Source: Fragilaria crotonensis
Lineage: Eukaryota > Bacillariophyta > Fragilariophyceae > Fragilariales > Fragilariaceae
DNA: 64,000 nt
Reading direction: 5' to 3'
NCBI GenBank assembly: GCA_022925895.1
Contig: JAKSYS010000019.1
Coordinates: 1 to 64,000 of the forward strand
In this document: positions 41,961 through 53,746 of the stretch, one piece after another
How the letters are laid out: each line of letters opens with the position of its first letter
How positions within the stretch are numbered: the stretch's first letter is position 1
Position numbers and translations under genes: made by a program
Notes under the pieces: generated by a model
Databases searched by the model: none
The model's input: the letters and a program-made list of their open reading frames with translations, nothing else
Told to the model about the DNA's origin: nothing

Positions 41961-43986
41961 AGCTGGTGTGTTGTTTGGAGGCGCCGTTGATTTCCATTGT
42001 TTGAAGATATCGGTCTGAGAGGAGGGCGTGAGCCGCGATTCTGTTGTTGAAAAGGGCGAGATTGTTGTGGTGTGCTCCTGCGATCATTGTTGTTATGTTG
42101 TCTTGGTGGTGCAGGAGCTTGATTCGGTCCTCGATTGTTTGGTCGATGCGGTGGTCTGTTGTTTGAAGCAGTGTACGGTCGCATCATAGAACTGAAGGCA
42201 TGTTGTTGGCGTGGTGTGAAAACGCGCGTTGTGCCTTGGCGAGGTCGAGAGGATTGGTTTGAAAACGGTTGACGTGCAGAATTTGCATGCTGGTTGTAAT
42301 TGCGTTGATTTTGGGAAGGGAGAGTGAGTCCACGCGAGTCGTCGATGTTCAGCAAATGGCTCTCAAGTTCCGCAAAAGTGGGTAGTTCTTCGTCATTCAA
42401 CTCAGCTCGACGGATGTCGGCGTCAAAACGTTGGTAGGAAGCAGCATAAAAGTGGTGATTGCTGCCGCCACGGATGGTTCGCTTGATAATGTCGGCATCG
42501 GTGTTAGGGATACCGGCATGATAGCAGTCGCGCGTTAGAGTCGAATGCGATTCAAGTATGATGTCGCAACTTCTTGGTGACCTTGTTTGATCGAGTAGAA
42601 GGATTCGCGCGTGCGTTCAATGTGATCTTGGGTGAGTGGAGCACAATGACGTCTTAGAGTCAGAATGGCAGTTCTGGCATCAGGTGGACAGTCAATGATG
42701 TGCTTCTGGCAAGGATCACTGATGTTGGTGAAGATCAGGTTGTAGAGTGCTGTGCCAATGCATGGATGGGAGTAGCTGATTTGCTTTGGCCAGAGGTCAA
42801 AGACATTGCGTGTCCATGGGGATATGTTGCAAACAATTCGAAGGTTGTCCATAAAGGCATTGAACTGACGTCGTCGTTGGAGAAGATCACTTGGATAGTT
42901 CAGCTTTCGAAGGTTTGCAGTCTTGGCGTATTTCAGGAGCGTTCTTGTCAGATCTTCAATCGGAGGATATGTGAAGTCGGTTCTTGTTGATGAAGTCAGG
43001 GCATCAGGAGAACCTAAGGGAATCTGAGGCGGTCCGTTGTCGTCTTCTTGTTCGTCGTCTTGGTCGTCGTCGTCGAAGAATGTCTCTTGTCTTGGCGGGT
43101 AAGCGAACGTTGGGTGAGTTTCTGAGCGTTTTGTCGGTAACGGAGCGTTTGGTCTTGACGTTGGTGTTTTGGGAACAATTTCAGCGGGTGGAGGCTGGGT
43201 TTGGTCTGCTGTGTCGGACAAGGGGGTTTTTGGTGTTAGAATTTGTCCGACTGCACGTGACAGACGCTGCAAGGGATTCGACGGATTTTCTGTCGGATTT
43301 TGTGGCAAAGTGTCAATAAAAGGAGCAGGAGTGTCAGAAATGGGTGAGTTTTCAGGAATTGCTGACGTTTCATGTTCTGTTTCGTCAATTTCGGTAGAAC
43401 TGTCTGAGTTTTCAGGATTGGGGTTGCAGGTTCGATTCGGGTTGTTTTCCGGTAGAAGCGATGATCTGCGTGTTAGAACAACTAATGCATTGTGTTCAAG
43501 AGGACATTGTTGTTTTTCCAAATCATATCTAATTACATTGCAATTATCCTCTGTTGCTACATTCACATCATTGTGTCTGTGGCCAGGAGGGATAAGTGAG
43601 TTGCAAGTAATAGATTTGGCTGTGCTTTCATTGTCAGAACACAAGGAACTAGACTCACCAGGAATGACATTAAGGAGTAATTCTGGGGTCTTGTTTGTGT
43701 ATGGGTATTCTGGGTGATTGTGCTGTTGCCAGAAAAATGAAAAGCGATTGTGTTTGATCTGATCAGCCGGCTTTTGGAGGGCGTCTTGAAGATGTGGCAA
43801 GGCCCAAGCGCGGTAGACATTGTCGGATCCACGTTTCGTGGTGATAACTTGGATAAGTCTGATAGCAAGATCAAGGGGAACAGTGTGAGGATCATCAACA
43901 ACATGGTGGACAGGGTTTGACTGGCGCCAAAGTTGACTGGGATTGTTAGGACATGCCCATTGATTTGCTTCATAGTTTGCAGTCAT
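41957..43986 (-). pseudogene. Large copia element: gag
   Basis: Two frames, 43986-42535 and 42400-41957, plus an open stretch in between reached by a frame change near 42540. The part around RRRQFNAFMDNLRIVCNISPW, TALYNLIFTNIS and ERTRESFYSIKQGHQEVATSYL matches UBN2/retrotransposon gag capsid sequence. The following Gln/Asn/Arg-rich region leads to the zinc knuckle. The N-terminal half is Pro/Thr/Ser-rich and unrecognised. Confidence 0.8.
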
Positions 43987-43989
43987 AGG

Positions 43990-46900
43990 AATGCAAGCTT
44001 GAGTCTGAAAAAGGGCTTGAACTGTGGTTGAAGTGTAGGGTTCAACATTGCCATTTCTGTGATCAAAATGATGGGCAGATTGCCAGAATCATAGATGATA
44101 GGGAAGGTGTGTGCTCCTTCCTTTGGAATAGGCAGTTCAACTTGAGATCCAGAGGTGTAGGATGGGTTCTCTGAGTGTGTACCTTGGAAGATGAGAACAT
44201 TGGATGGTTCTGGGGTCTGCGGTAGCACACGTTGGGGATCGATAACATCAGAGTCTTGACCACACGGAAGAGTAGATACTCATGATCTGGTAGAAAGTCG
44301 ATCGAGTAGTTGTAGGTGTTGGTAGAAATTGGGATGAAGTGGGACTTGTCCGAGGAATATTGATGGTTTCCAGCGGGGATGTCGATCTCTTGGAGGTAAT
44401 TTGGAGATATATCTCGACAAATCACAAAGTTCACTGCTAGGGTGGTAGCAGGGTTCATTGCATAGGTAGTGTTGCCATGGAGCTGCTCAGTTGTAGGTAG
44501 AGTAGCCATTGGGAAGGCAGAGCAATGGTAGTTGAAGATCATGTCAGCTGGGGGTAGGGCTCCAAGAATGATGTTGGTAGGTTGCAAATCTGGGTCATCA
44601 CCATTGGTGACCTTGGTAGAGAGAGATGCATGGTGTTGGAGGGCAGCTGAGATGAGGGACCTTGCAGCTAGAGAGCTTCTAGGTGGGACTTCGGGAGATG
44701 GGTCACCAAAGCCGTTCACAAGCGGAGAATAAGTGAAGGCAAATAGTGAGGTTGAGCCAAAGTTGGTAGGATGCTCATTGTAGGATGAGCGTTGGCTGTC
44801 TTGTCGCTTGTCGAAGGGGTTGGAAGCAACTTGCTGGTCTTGGAAGAAAGTGTGAATGAATGCAGGGACGTCTCTGAAATTACTTCGGTTGGGAAATAAA
44901 CGCAGTGCTGTCGCAAAGGATGGCACATTCCGGATGATGTCAGAGAGGTCATGTGGCATAAACTTGAAAGTGGAATCTTGACTTGAAGGGTAGGTCAGAA
45001 AGTGAACAAGATGCAGTGTCTTGAAGGCATAGAGAATGGCAAGGGCACATTCATGGCCTGGGGTGTCTGGCTCATGATCAGTCAGGAGACTCAGATAAGA
45101 GGCAGGGTGCCATCTGGGAAGTTAGTTTGGAGCAATTCAGCAGGTAAATTGTCCATGACTAAGTTGGTTGTCCTGTTCAAAGTGTGTTGCATACATTGGA
45201 TGTACTCAATGCTGTCATCATTGTCAGCAATAGTTGTATGATCCACAGTTAGGACGGGGTGAAGTTCGCGGAAGAAATGACGTAGGTGGTCCGTAGTGAG
45301 GTCACGGATACATTTCTTGGTCGCGGCGTCCGATTGGATGTATCGGAGGCAGAAGGATGCAGCGGTGATGCTAACGTCAACGCATGCAGGTAGATTGCGC
45401 ATGGTGACTGGCCCATTAACATTATCCTGCAAAGTTGCATCAGGGTAATATAGAAGGGCAGCATGAGGGTTAGTCCTTGAGTCAAGCTCAGAGGAGTGCT
45501 GCAGGAAGGGCACATGGTGGATTGGGTCCAATGTGCTGTCTGTCGGTAGGGGGACAAACGGGTGTCAAGTCGGTAGGGATCCGTAGGGTGATCACTTGAC
45601 ATGGCTTCGACGAAGTTGGTGATGCCTGTAGTCGTAGAAAGGCAGTCGTAGGCGCCGTCGGTGGCGGTGAAGTGGGAGAATAAAGGCGAAAAAGTTTCGG
45701 ATGCAAACGTGAAGGGAGATGGATGTCTGTCGAAGCTGAAGGGCGTTGGGATCCTAAAGCTTCAGGGTCTTGAATGAGACGTGAGGCGTTGCACGCGGTA
45801 GATGATGTCTCGTAGTCGTCGCTGTCGACGATGGGATGAAAAATATGAGGGTCTTCGGAGATGGGTTGAAAATAAAAGGGTTGCAGTTTGTAGGGGCTGC
45901 AGTTTTCTTGGATGAAAAATTGTGATATGTGACTGACGAAAAGCGGGTAGTTTTCTTGTTCGTCTTGTCTGTCTCACCGTAGATCTTGGTGTCCGGGCGA
46001 TGGAAGGCGGACATTGCGTGTGGCTGTGCTGGAAACGTAGACGTCAGCATGTCCACAGACGCGTGGGTGGTGTCCGTGGGAGGGCAATTCGACGTAGGGA
46101 ATTTCGATTTCGTCCTGGGAGGAGTCTTGATGAATATTTCGTCCATTGGTTTTGTTCGGATTCCGTCTGTAAAGGCAGTGTGAGGGTACATGACGTACGT
46201 GTGAGTTCAGGCATGTACAAATGCACGCTACGTCTACTACTCAGCGCAGGCGGCGAGTAGATAGAGGTATTGGCTGACATGTTAACTACAGCAAGGACAT
46301 TTTCGCAAATGTCGTCGTTGAAGTTGGGGTTAACGGCATTTTCGATTCCGGGATCGCGCTCGGACATCGGACCAATGCCGTCGTTGTGACCGGGGCCATT
46401 GATGGCGTCACCGTGGACGGGGGTGTTCTCGTCGGGGAGACTGGTGACTGAAATGCCGCGAGTGCGGCCGGAGGTTGTGCTGGGCGGAGTCCCAGGGAAG
46501 AACACTCTGCCGCGGTGTATGACCGCATTGATGCGGTGTGGGTAGAAACGGGTAGCGTGCCCAGGCGTAGAAGGGCAGTGCTCGCGGAAGAACTGTTCGT
46601 CTGTCGTAGAGACCGCCGTAAAAACAGTACCAGGAGGAAAAACCACATGTTCTGGCGTCGCGGGTGTATACTCGTTGTCGGCGCCATACATGAATTTGCG
46701 TTTTTTGGAATGGTTGTCATCCATTTCTGCCGTCACTGTTTCGTCTCGTTCTCCGCCAATTTCTGGCGGATTAAGGTCAGTGAGGTCTTGTTCGAAAGCT
46801 CTTTCGTCGCCGGAGAGGATGGCGTCGTCAGAATTCTCGGGGAGAGCGTCTTCGGGGAGCACGGTAGTGAAACGTGCGTTTTCTTGAAATAACTTGATGG

Positions 46901-47981
46901 GCTTCGCGGTTTCGACGATTTCTCTACGAGTAATCGTCGGATTGCGGATTGGAGAAGTGCATTGGAAAGCACTTTCGGAGACGGTTCGAATGGTACCCCT
47001 CTTGTCGTTGGAGAGGTCTTCGGCGTTGAACGCCGGGATCTTGAAAGAGTCGCATTTCGCGACTTCATTGTTGTCCTTGTTCTTGATGATTTCGACGTTG
47101 GTATCGAAGCTAACACGTTGTTTCTTGATAGGCCTTTCGTAGGAGGCGAGTAGGGAGTCTTCTTGGCGCGGGAGGGAGGTGGAAGCGAAAGATTTTGCGC
47201 GCATAATCGTCTTGAGTGTCTTGGAGTTCGGCGGCTTCGATGTCGTTGGTGGCGCCGTTTGCGTTGGAAATAGAATGGGAGCGACCCATTTCGGTAGATC
47301 CTGCTTCGTTGGAGGGTTTGCAGGCGTAGGTAACCCTGGTCTTGGTGTCTTGGGCGCGTTCTTGCTCGACGAGTGCAAGGAAACGCGAGATCGTGGCGGA
47401 CTCTTGCTCAGGAGTCAGGGCCGTGCGAGCGCGCTGAAAATCGCCTGGAGTCTTGTTGGTGCTCTTCTTGGGCGTGTTGGGGTTAGTTTCAGCTGTAGAA
47501 TAAGTGTTAGTCGCATGGTTAGAAGTTGCAACATAGATGTTAGAGAAGTTGCAAGGGAAGACAGCATTTTTGAGTGCATCAAAAGGAGCTGCAAAATCGC
47601 CGTCGGCGGCGACGTAGTTCGCCATGTGCTTCGTAGGTTTCACACAATGGGCGGAGGGAGGGTTGGCCTTGGTTGGAGGCGAACGGGTGGGCGCTGGGTT
47701 GGCCATGGTGAGTGTTGCAAAAGTTGAGGATGAAGTGTTAGTTGGGTGAGAACAGTTTTGCAAAAAAAAGTGAGCGCAAGGAATGAGAATTTCTTTCTCC
47801 CAGCAGTAGGGACATGTACTGCTGGTATTGGGTGAGGGCTGGAATGAAAAAGAACAAGGGTTAGAGCAATTTAAATCGGTGCTAGGCACCAGATTTAAAT
47901 TGAGACAGGTCGGAGTTTCCGGGGAGGGAACCCGGCGACCGGTCAGGATATGGGCCAGGACGGGGGTCTGGCGAGCAACCA
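43990..47981 (-). pseudogene. Large copia element: long pre-gag coding-like region
   Basis: About 4 kb of broken but long minus-strand frames (for example 47978-47110, 47378-46044, 45602-45091, 44959-44063) lies between the 5' LTR and gag. Overlapping frames read as pieces of one long protein rich in Pro, Thr, Ser and Asn. A plausible start is MANPAPTRSPPTKANPP near 47707. No domain is recognised. Typical copia elements have only a few hundred bp before gag. Confidence 0.55.
47964..47981 (-). other. Primer-binding site of the large copia element
   Basis: TGGTTGCTCGCCAGACCC begins immediately after the 5' LTR in element orientation; the TGG matches the CCA end of a tRNA. The tRNA was not identified. 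Confidence 0.55.
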
Positions 47982-48784
47982 TGATATGGTTCGGGTTAAC
48001 GGAACCTAGCGACGCGCAGGTCGGCATAGGGTTCGGGTTAAGAACCAGGACGTAACCGTTACGGGGTACGCCCCCAGTAGGTAAGTGTCTAGTACGACAC
48101 TGACTACTGCATAGTTCATCTATAAACGGTACAGCTACGCAGTGCTGTCTACCGCTACAGATAACGATATGTGTACTATCTGTCGTTCTGTCGCTACACG
48201 AATGTGCGAGAGACTGACTAGTAGAAATATCGCGTGTCGTATAGTGGGCACTGTCTAATGGTTTATCGTTATGTACAGTAACGTTAAACTCAGACGTGCG
48301 CGTACTATCGACGGGCAGAGGAAGTGATGTGCGAGAGGTACTGTTGTACCGGTCGCCGTGTTGTGTTGTGTTGTCGTTATCGTTGTAGTGAGTACCGTCG
48401 TACTCACTACGTATATTTGTACAGCACGGTATATATGATGTCATGACGACGGCGGGTAAAAACGCGTCATGGTCGATCATCATCATCGTGAAAAAATATG
48501 CAGTAAGTAAAAGGTGAGTGACACTAAAATGTACAAAATTGACAATTGTGGGAAGAAATGAAGGGCGACCGAAATGAGAGGTCTGATTGAAGGGGAGTGT
48601 TCCTTGGAACAATCAGGAACACTCCTCATATCAATCACGGTCAGCAGCGTATGGCTGCGTTGTTTTTCGTAAACGAGGCGTTGAGCGTCGTTTGAAAATC
48701 AATGTACAAACTCGAGGAACGAGATGAACATGATTTGAATCGACGTGAGTTTTGATTCCAGTCGTGCAGTGTCGCACTGGTTAC
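47982..48784 (-). repeat. 5' LTR of the large copia element, part 1 (interrupted by nested element)
   Basis: Matches 36876-37683 with scattered substitutions and a few indels. Its last five bases GTTAC are duplicated at 56891-56895. Confidence 0.9.
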
Positions 48785-49381
48785 AGTCAAGGTACAGCAG
48801 CTGACAGCTGTTATTGTGCCGTTATTGACGTTGAAATTTCGTCCCCGCCAGCTGAGTCCCATCCGGCTTTGGATACGAAGATTCTCACGCCAACTGTATA
48901 CGGCAAAATGCCAGTACGAAAACTACAGTTGTCCCGGACTGCTTTCCGCCCTCATAACCTCCTTTCCTACAACAACAATTTGTCCATCTTTACCCTGGGC
49001 AATTCAACTGCAAATTCACTCCATGTGCTATCTAATTTCCAACATGTGTCCTTCATGATGTTGGCTAAGTCTGGCCATGTTGCAACAGTTGTTGCGATCG
49101 TCACTTTTCGTCAATTCGCTCGTGAAGGCGGAGTTGGTGCTGACATGTCAATGCCTTTATCAGTGGGATGAAGGCTTTGAATGCTCACTCCCACAACCCT
49201 CTAACTTCGCGAAAGTAGATCGGCAAGATTCAATCGGTCCTGGATTGAATTGGTTCCTTCAAAGTGAAACCTAGAAATAAGCTTATAAGTTAAACAACTC
49301 TAGAATTAAAACTCTACGTTTGACCGAACCCGGATTTCTACGAACTAGTACGCAGCCTTGATCACGCTGTGTACTTCGACT
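48785..49381 (+). repeat. 5' LTR of the nested copia element
   Basis: 597 bp, AGTCAAGG … TTCGACT. Followed by TGGTTATTTTAGCCC, a candidate primer-binding site whose T overlaps the LTR end. Confidence 0.92.
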
Positions 49382-49395
49382 GGTTATTTTAGCCC
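49381..49395 (+). other. Primer-binding site candidate of the nested copia element
   Basis: TGGTTATTTTAGCCC directly at the 5' LTR end; TGG fits a tRNA CCA terminus. The tRNA identity is not determined. Confidence 0.5.
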
Positions 49396-49625
49396 AATAA
49401 TAAGACTTACCCTCTAACGCACTTTCCTCTCCGGCAAGCTCGTTTCAAGTTCCTTTCCAAGGAAGTCACGCTCCGCGTCAAGGCAGGTCTCCTCCGGCGA
49501 TCCTGCGACAGCCCCACGTCTTCCCAAGACTAGGCTGATTCATTGCTCTCTGCCAACTCGAGTACGCAGTCAGCAATCTGTTGAGTGGTTGAAGATCTGC
49601 TTTCCAAGCCAAGACTCCAATCATC

Positions 49626-50630
49626 ATGTCGGTTCCACCATCTGAAGGCTCTACGTCCCCGACGAATCTTCCAGACGAACCTGTTGTTGGAATCCTCGGG
49701 GGACTGCTGTCGAAGGCCGCGGCAATCCAGAAGGATTCGAGATCTCCGATCCTGTCGACGTTCGCCTCACCGAGGCAATCGCTCAAGCCAGGACTCTTGC
49801 TACTGATGAAGAGTCTGTCTTGGAGTTCCCAACTCCCAATGACTGCCCCAGTGGAGCTCCCAGCTCCTTCAAGCTCCAAGCCTCTTGTTCCCCTCATTGG
49901 GGGAATCACTTTGGTGACCAAGGATGAATGGTCTGCTTGGACAGGTGGAAAGCCCAACCACACCTGGACAGGTTTGGATGGCTCCATTGCTCTCCTAGAG
50001 CACACCTCTCCCAACCAGCTCCGCCCTGTCTATGTTTCTGCAGCCCAGAAAGGCTACAACTTCAGGAGAACTGGGCACAAGATCTCCTTCAAGCCAAGTG
50101 ATGATTTGATCAGCTTCCAGAATGTTGTCTGGGATCATCTCAAGGACACCGGGATGGACTCCATTGCTTACCTCAGGGACCCAACTGACGACGCCAAGAT
50201 GACTAACGTTATCAAGGCTCACGCCAGGTACACGGTCCAGTCGGCAAAGTTGTTGGCGGAAGCTCAAGTTCAACGCTACGACAAGTATGACCGGACCAAC
50301 GATATGGCAGCCAGGACCTATTTGCTTGCTTCACTCTCTACTGAGCTAAGCAATAAGGTGACTGAGAAGTTGGATGATTCTGACTCCTTCCCAGTTGTTT
50401 GGCTCCAGTTCCTCAAGTCCATCCAGTCCACCTCCATTGAGAGGTTTGAAGATCTCAAGGCCATCATCAAGGCCAGGCTCCCAAGTCAGTACTCTGGAGA
50501 GAACCTTGAACAATTGGCAGCTCACTTTCGCAAGGATGCAAATGAGTTGACAACTGCTGGCCAGTATGACCACAACCTCACTCTGGCCATGCTCAAGATC
50601 TTTCTTTTTGGCTGGTGGTTCTGGCAATGA
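49626..50630 (+). CDS. Nested copia element: gag
   Basis: 334 codons. The N-terminus is Pro/Ser-rich (PSEGSTSPTNLPDEP). The later part, KPSDDLISFQNVVWDHLKDTGMDSIAYL … RTYLLASLSTELSNKVTEKL … TSIERFEDLKAIIKARLPSQYSGENLEQLAAHFRKDA, has the helical character of a capsid. The frame ends at FLFGWWFWQ, after what looks like an indel in CTTTCTTTTTGG; coding resumes in other frames (LAGGSGNEDFRF, then PLRSVKQNLEQALL). Confidence 0.8.
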   Translation: MSVPPSEGSTSPTNLPDEPVVGILGGLLSKAAAIQKDSRSPILSTFASPRQSLKPGLLLLMKSLSWSSQLPMTAPVELPAPSSSKPLVPLIGGITLVTKDEWSAWTGGKPNHTWTGLDGSIALLEHTSPNQLRPVYVSAAQKGYNFRRTGHKISFKPSDDLISFQNVVWDHLKDTGMDSIAYLRDPTDDAKMTNVIKAHARYTVQSAKLLAEAQVQRYDKYDRTNDMAARTYLLASLSTELSNKVTEKLDDSDSFPVVWLQFLKSIQSTSIERFEDLKAIIKARLPSQYSGENLEQLAAHFRKDANELTTAGQYDHNLTLAMLKIFLFGWWFWQ

Positions 50631-51841
50631 GGACTTCCGCTTCCCCCCTGAGATCTGTCAAGCAGAACTTGGAGCAAGCTCTTTTGGACATTGGATTCAA
50701 GGACAAGGAAGCTGCCAACCTTCACATGCAAGTCAACAAGCTGACCTACAAGGACATCTGCGCTCACGCAGAGGATGCCTACAGGACGCTCTTTGACAGG
50801 AAGGAGTGGCCACCTGCACGTCACACTCGCGACTCCAAGGCTCCACCAGCTGCATTCGGAAACATGGCGACTCCAATCACCAGAGCTGAGGTACTCAACC
50901 TCATCCAGTCCAAGGCCTCCAACAATGGTGCTGGACTTGCCAAGAAAGGAGTCTGTCACAAGTGCAACAAGCCTGGACACTGGTCGCGCGAATGCCCAGA
51001 GAACAACAAGGGCAAGGGCAGGAATGGGAATGGCAATGAAAGACCAAAGGATGTCAAGTCCTGGAAGTCTACTCCTCCTCCATCTGGAGCACCTCAAGTC
51101 AAGCAAGCCAACGGAAAGGCTTTCAACTGGTGCGCAAGCTGCAAGCGTTGGACCACTACGCACGCAACGGCAACGCACACTGGCGTCAAGAAGAGCTCTG
51201 AGGGCCCTCAAGGTGTTGGTTCTGCAATCAACAATGTCTCTCTTGCCTTCGATCCATCGGTGTGGACCACGGAAATTGAGGTCGTCCCAAGTGTGACTGA
51301 CGCGCTCTTTATCCTGCGCACCATGGTGACCCGGATCCTCCCCGTACTCGTTCTACTGCTCACCTACGTGATGGCAATATTTTCAGTCCCGTTTGCAAAA
51401 ACTATGTGGACCTCCACGCTGGAAATTATTCAACTCGCCATGGCGCATTTTAACGCCGTCGATTGGAGCCAAGTCATGGCAATCCTTCGAGCGCATGTCA
51501 TGGTCGTTCGCCCGCACGTCTCGCAATTTTTGGAGGCTCACCAGGAGGCGCTCATTGCTCCATTGCTTTGGGCCTTACTGGCCATGGTCGTACTGTTCTG
51601 GCTTCCTAAGCCCAGCTCAACATCGCCTGAGCCTGATCCTAAGGAGCTACCTTCTCGCCGCCATCGTCGTGCTCTCAAGCAACACAATCGCAAGGTCACA
51701 CGACGCGCGAATGTTCCCAAGCCGGAAGTATTCGCTCCCATGGACTGCATCGCAGGTACCCCATTAACTTGCGATCCATGGGACGCTACATTCGGAGGAA
51801 TGCACCAACGTTGGTTGAACAACAGCAGCAAGTGCAGTTGA
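50615..51841 (+). CDS. Nested copia element: nucleocapsid zinc knuckle and hydrophobic membrane-like segments
   Basis: 408 codons. CCHC knuckle GVCHKCNKPGHWSRECPENN (about residues 109-128), then a second Cys pair (FNWCASCKRW). After about residue 225 come two strongly hydrophobic stretches, ILPVLVLLLTYVMAIFSVPFA and LIAPLLWALLAMVVLFWL, with a basic region after the second (RRHRRALKQHNRK). This looks like a membrane hairpin inside the polyprotein between nucleocapsid and protease, which is not a normal part of copia elements. Confidence 0.75.
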   Translation: MVLAMRTSASPLRSVKQNLEQALLDIGFKDKEAANLHMQVNKLTYKDICAHAEDAYRTLFDRKEWPPARHTRDSKAPPAAFGNMATPITRAEVLNLIQSKASNNGAGLAKKGVCHKCNKPGHWSRECPENNKGKGRNGNGNERPKDVKSWKSTPPPSGAPQVKQANGKAFNWCASCKRWTTTHATATHTGVKKSSEGPQGVGSAINNVSLAFDPSVWTTEIEVVPSVTDALFILRTMVTRILPVLVLLLTYVMAIFSVPFAKTMWTSTLEIIQLAMAHFNAVDWSQVMAILRAHVMVVRPHVSQFLEAHQEALIAPLLWALLAMVVLFWLPKPSSTSPEPDPKELPSRRHRRALKQHNRKVTRRANVPKPEVFAPMDCIAGTPLTCDPWDATFGGMHQRWLNNSSKCS

Positions 51842-52500
51842 ACGACCTTCACTCCAAGGTTGCAACTCTCCTTCAGCGTGTCGACTCGCTCAAGCGCTCC
51901 ATTCCGCGATCAACTCACTGGACCTGCCGCCACTGCAACGATACAATCGTCCATGGGCCAACTGAACCTTGCCCCAAGCTCCGTAACACATCCCGCTCGC
52001 CATCGGATTTGTCGACGCAAGAGGAAGGGCCAAGGATCAACCACTGCGATGTCAACGACGCCTACCTCGACGCTCCGCTTCGCCAGCAGCGACGCCGCGC
52101 TCGCAGGCTTCCCAAGTCCAACGGCGTCTATCGCCCCGTCTCTCCCATTGGCTTCCAAGGCCTAGGGAACCATCAGTGGACCTCCAAGCAACTTCAAGCT
52201 GCTCGCAAGATGGCAATGCAAGTGAACATGGCTAAGTTTCCAAACGGCAACTACTCCACAATCCTTCGCATGGCTCTCCAGTCAACCGACCGCTTCCGAA
52301 TCCCTTCCCAAGGCTTCAACGTTTCCTGTCATTTGGGACTCTGGTGCAAGCATCTCGATCACTCCTGACCGCAAGGACTTTGTTGGACCCATCAACACCC
52401 CTGGCCCTATCACTCAACTGCAGGGCATTGCAAAGGGACTCAGGATTGAAGGCCAAGGTCATGTTCTGTGGGCAATGCAAGATACTCTGGGCAACCTAAG
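51769..52500 (+). pseudogene. Nested copia element: linker and aspartic protease
   Basis: A 199-codon frame (to 52368) includes THWTCRHCNDTIVHGPTEPC, a Cys/His pair region, and a basic linker. Near its end the reading moves to another frame giving FPVIWDSGASISITPD, the copia protease active site, at about 52335-52385. The frame change is within or near the protease. Confidence 0.75.
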
Positions 52501-53746
52501 GATGCTCAAGGTCCCAGCATACTTGGTGTCTTGCATCAAGGTCAGGCTCCTATCCACCACAAGCTTGCTCCAAGCTTACCCTGGAGAGACCATCACCATT
52601 GAAGCTCATCAACTGACCTTGAGTGGCACCTCTGATGAAGCCAGAGGGCAACTCATTGCAAGAGTCAACCCTGACAACAACTTGCCTACCTCTGATGCAC
52701 ACCGCAGCTCAGATACTCCCAAGGCAGTTGCAGCTCTCAACATTACTCTCAACACTGTTCATGAGAGCAACCTCAACTTGACTGAAGCTGAGAAGGAGTT
52801 ATTAAGGTGGCACCACCGCCTTGGACACCTTTCCTTTCGCAAGATCCAATTCATCATGCGAACTGGTGTCCTGAGTCGGAGTGAGTCGCATCGATCACTC
52901 CATACTGCTGCTTGCCGAATTGTCAACCCTCCCAAGTGTGCCGCATGCCAATATGGGAAGCAACATCAGCGACCAGCTCCTGCCAAGATCACAACTGTTA
53001 TCAAGGATCGAGCTGGAGTTCTCAAGGCAGACAACTTGCTCCCTGGACAACAAGTCTCCATTGATCACTTCATTTGTGGAACAAAGGGAAGGCTCTTCTC
53101 TTCAGCTGGAAGGAGCTTGAACTCAGACATGTTTGCTGGTGGCTGCCTCTTCATTGATCATGCTTCCAACTTTGTGCATGTTGAGTTTCAGAAGCATCTG
53201 AACACTCATGAGACTCTGAAGGCCAAGCAGAACTTTGAGTTGATGGCAAGGGACAGTGGAGTCATTCCACAATCCTATCTCTCTGACAATGGTGGGAGCT
53301 TCACCTCAGCTAAGTTCACTGAGCACCTTGGAACTCTGAAGCAAGTCGTCAAGTTTGCTGGAGTTGGAGCTCACCATCACAATGGCCATGCTGAGAGGGC
53401 AATCCAAACGATCATGTCGATCGCTCGGACAATGATGCTCCATTCAGCGGTACATTGGCCAGATGTGGCTGATGCAACACTTTGGCCAATGGCAGTCTCC
53501 CATGCTATCTTTCTCCACAACCATGTTCCTGATTTGGCAACAGGTCTCTGTCCAAGTGATGTCTTCACTAAGTCCAGATGGGAGCAAAGGAAGTATCATG
53601 ATCTGCATGTGTGGGGATGTCCTGTGTATGCTCTTGAGAAAACCATTGCAGATGGAAAGAAGCTGCCTCGCTGGAAGCCTCGGTCCATCCGCTGCGTCAA
53701 CATGGGGCTCTCAAGAAGCATGCAAGCACAGTCCCCTTGGTTTTGA
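52475..53746 (+). CDS. Nested copia element: pre-integrase and integrase
   Basis: 423 codons. Pre-integrase zinc-binding HHCC: WHHRLGHLSFRKIQF … PPKCAACQYGK. Core domain catalytic residues: SIDHFICG (D), YLSDNGGSFTSAKF (D) and HHHNGHAERAIQT (E). The C-terminal HVWGCPVYALEKTI motif ends the typical copia integrase. The frame then shifts to the next segment. Confidence 0.9.
   Translation: MQDTLGNLRMLKVPAYLVSCIKVRLLSTTSLLQAYPGETITIEAHQLTLSGTSDEARGQLIARVNPDNNLPTSDAHRSSDTPKAVAALNITLNTVHESNLNLTEAEKELLRWHHRLGHLSFRKIQFIMRTGVLSRSESHRSLHTAACRIVNPPKCAACQYGKQHQRPAPAKITTVIKDRAGVLKADNLLPGQQVSIDHFICGTKGRLFSSAGRSLNSDMFAGGCLFIDHASNFVHVEFQKHLNTHETLKAKQNFELMARDSGVIPQSYLSDNGGSFTSAKFTEHLGTLKQVVKFAGVGAHHHNGHAERAIQTIMSIARTMMLHSAVHWPDVADATLWPMAVSHAIFLHNHVPDLATGLCPSDVFTKSRWEQRKYHDLHVWGCPVYALEKTIADGKKLPRWKPRSIRCVNMGLSRSMQAQSPWF

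Noticed and set aside
50522-51211. 229-codon minus frame
   Set aside because: Antisense shadow of the nested element's nucleocapsid region.
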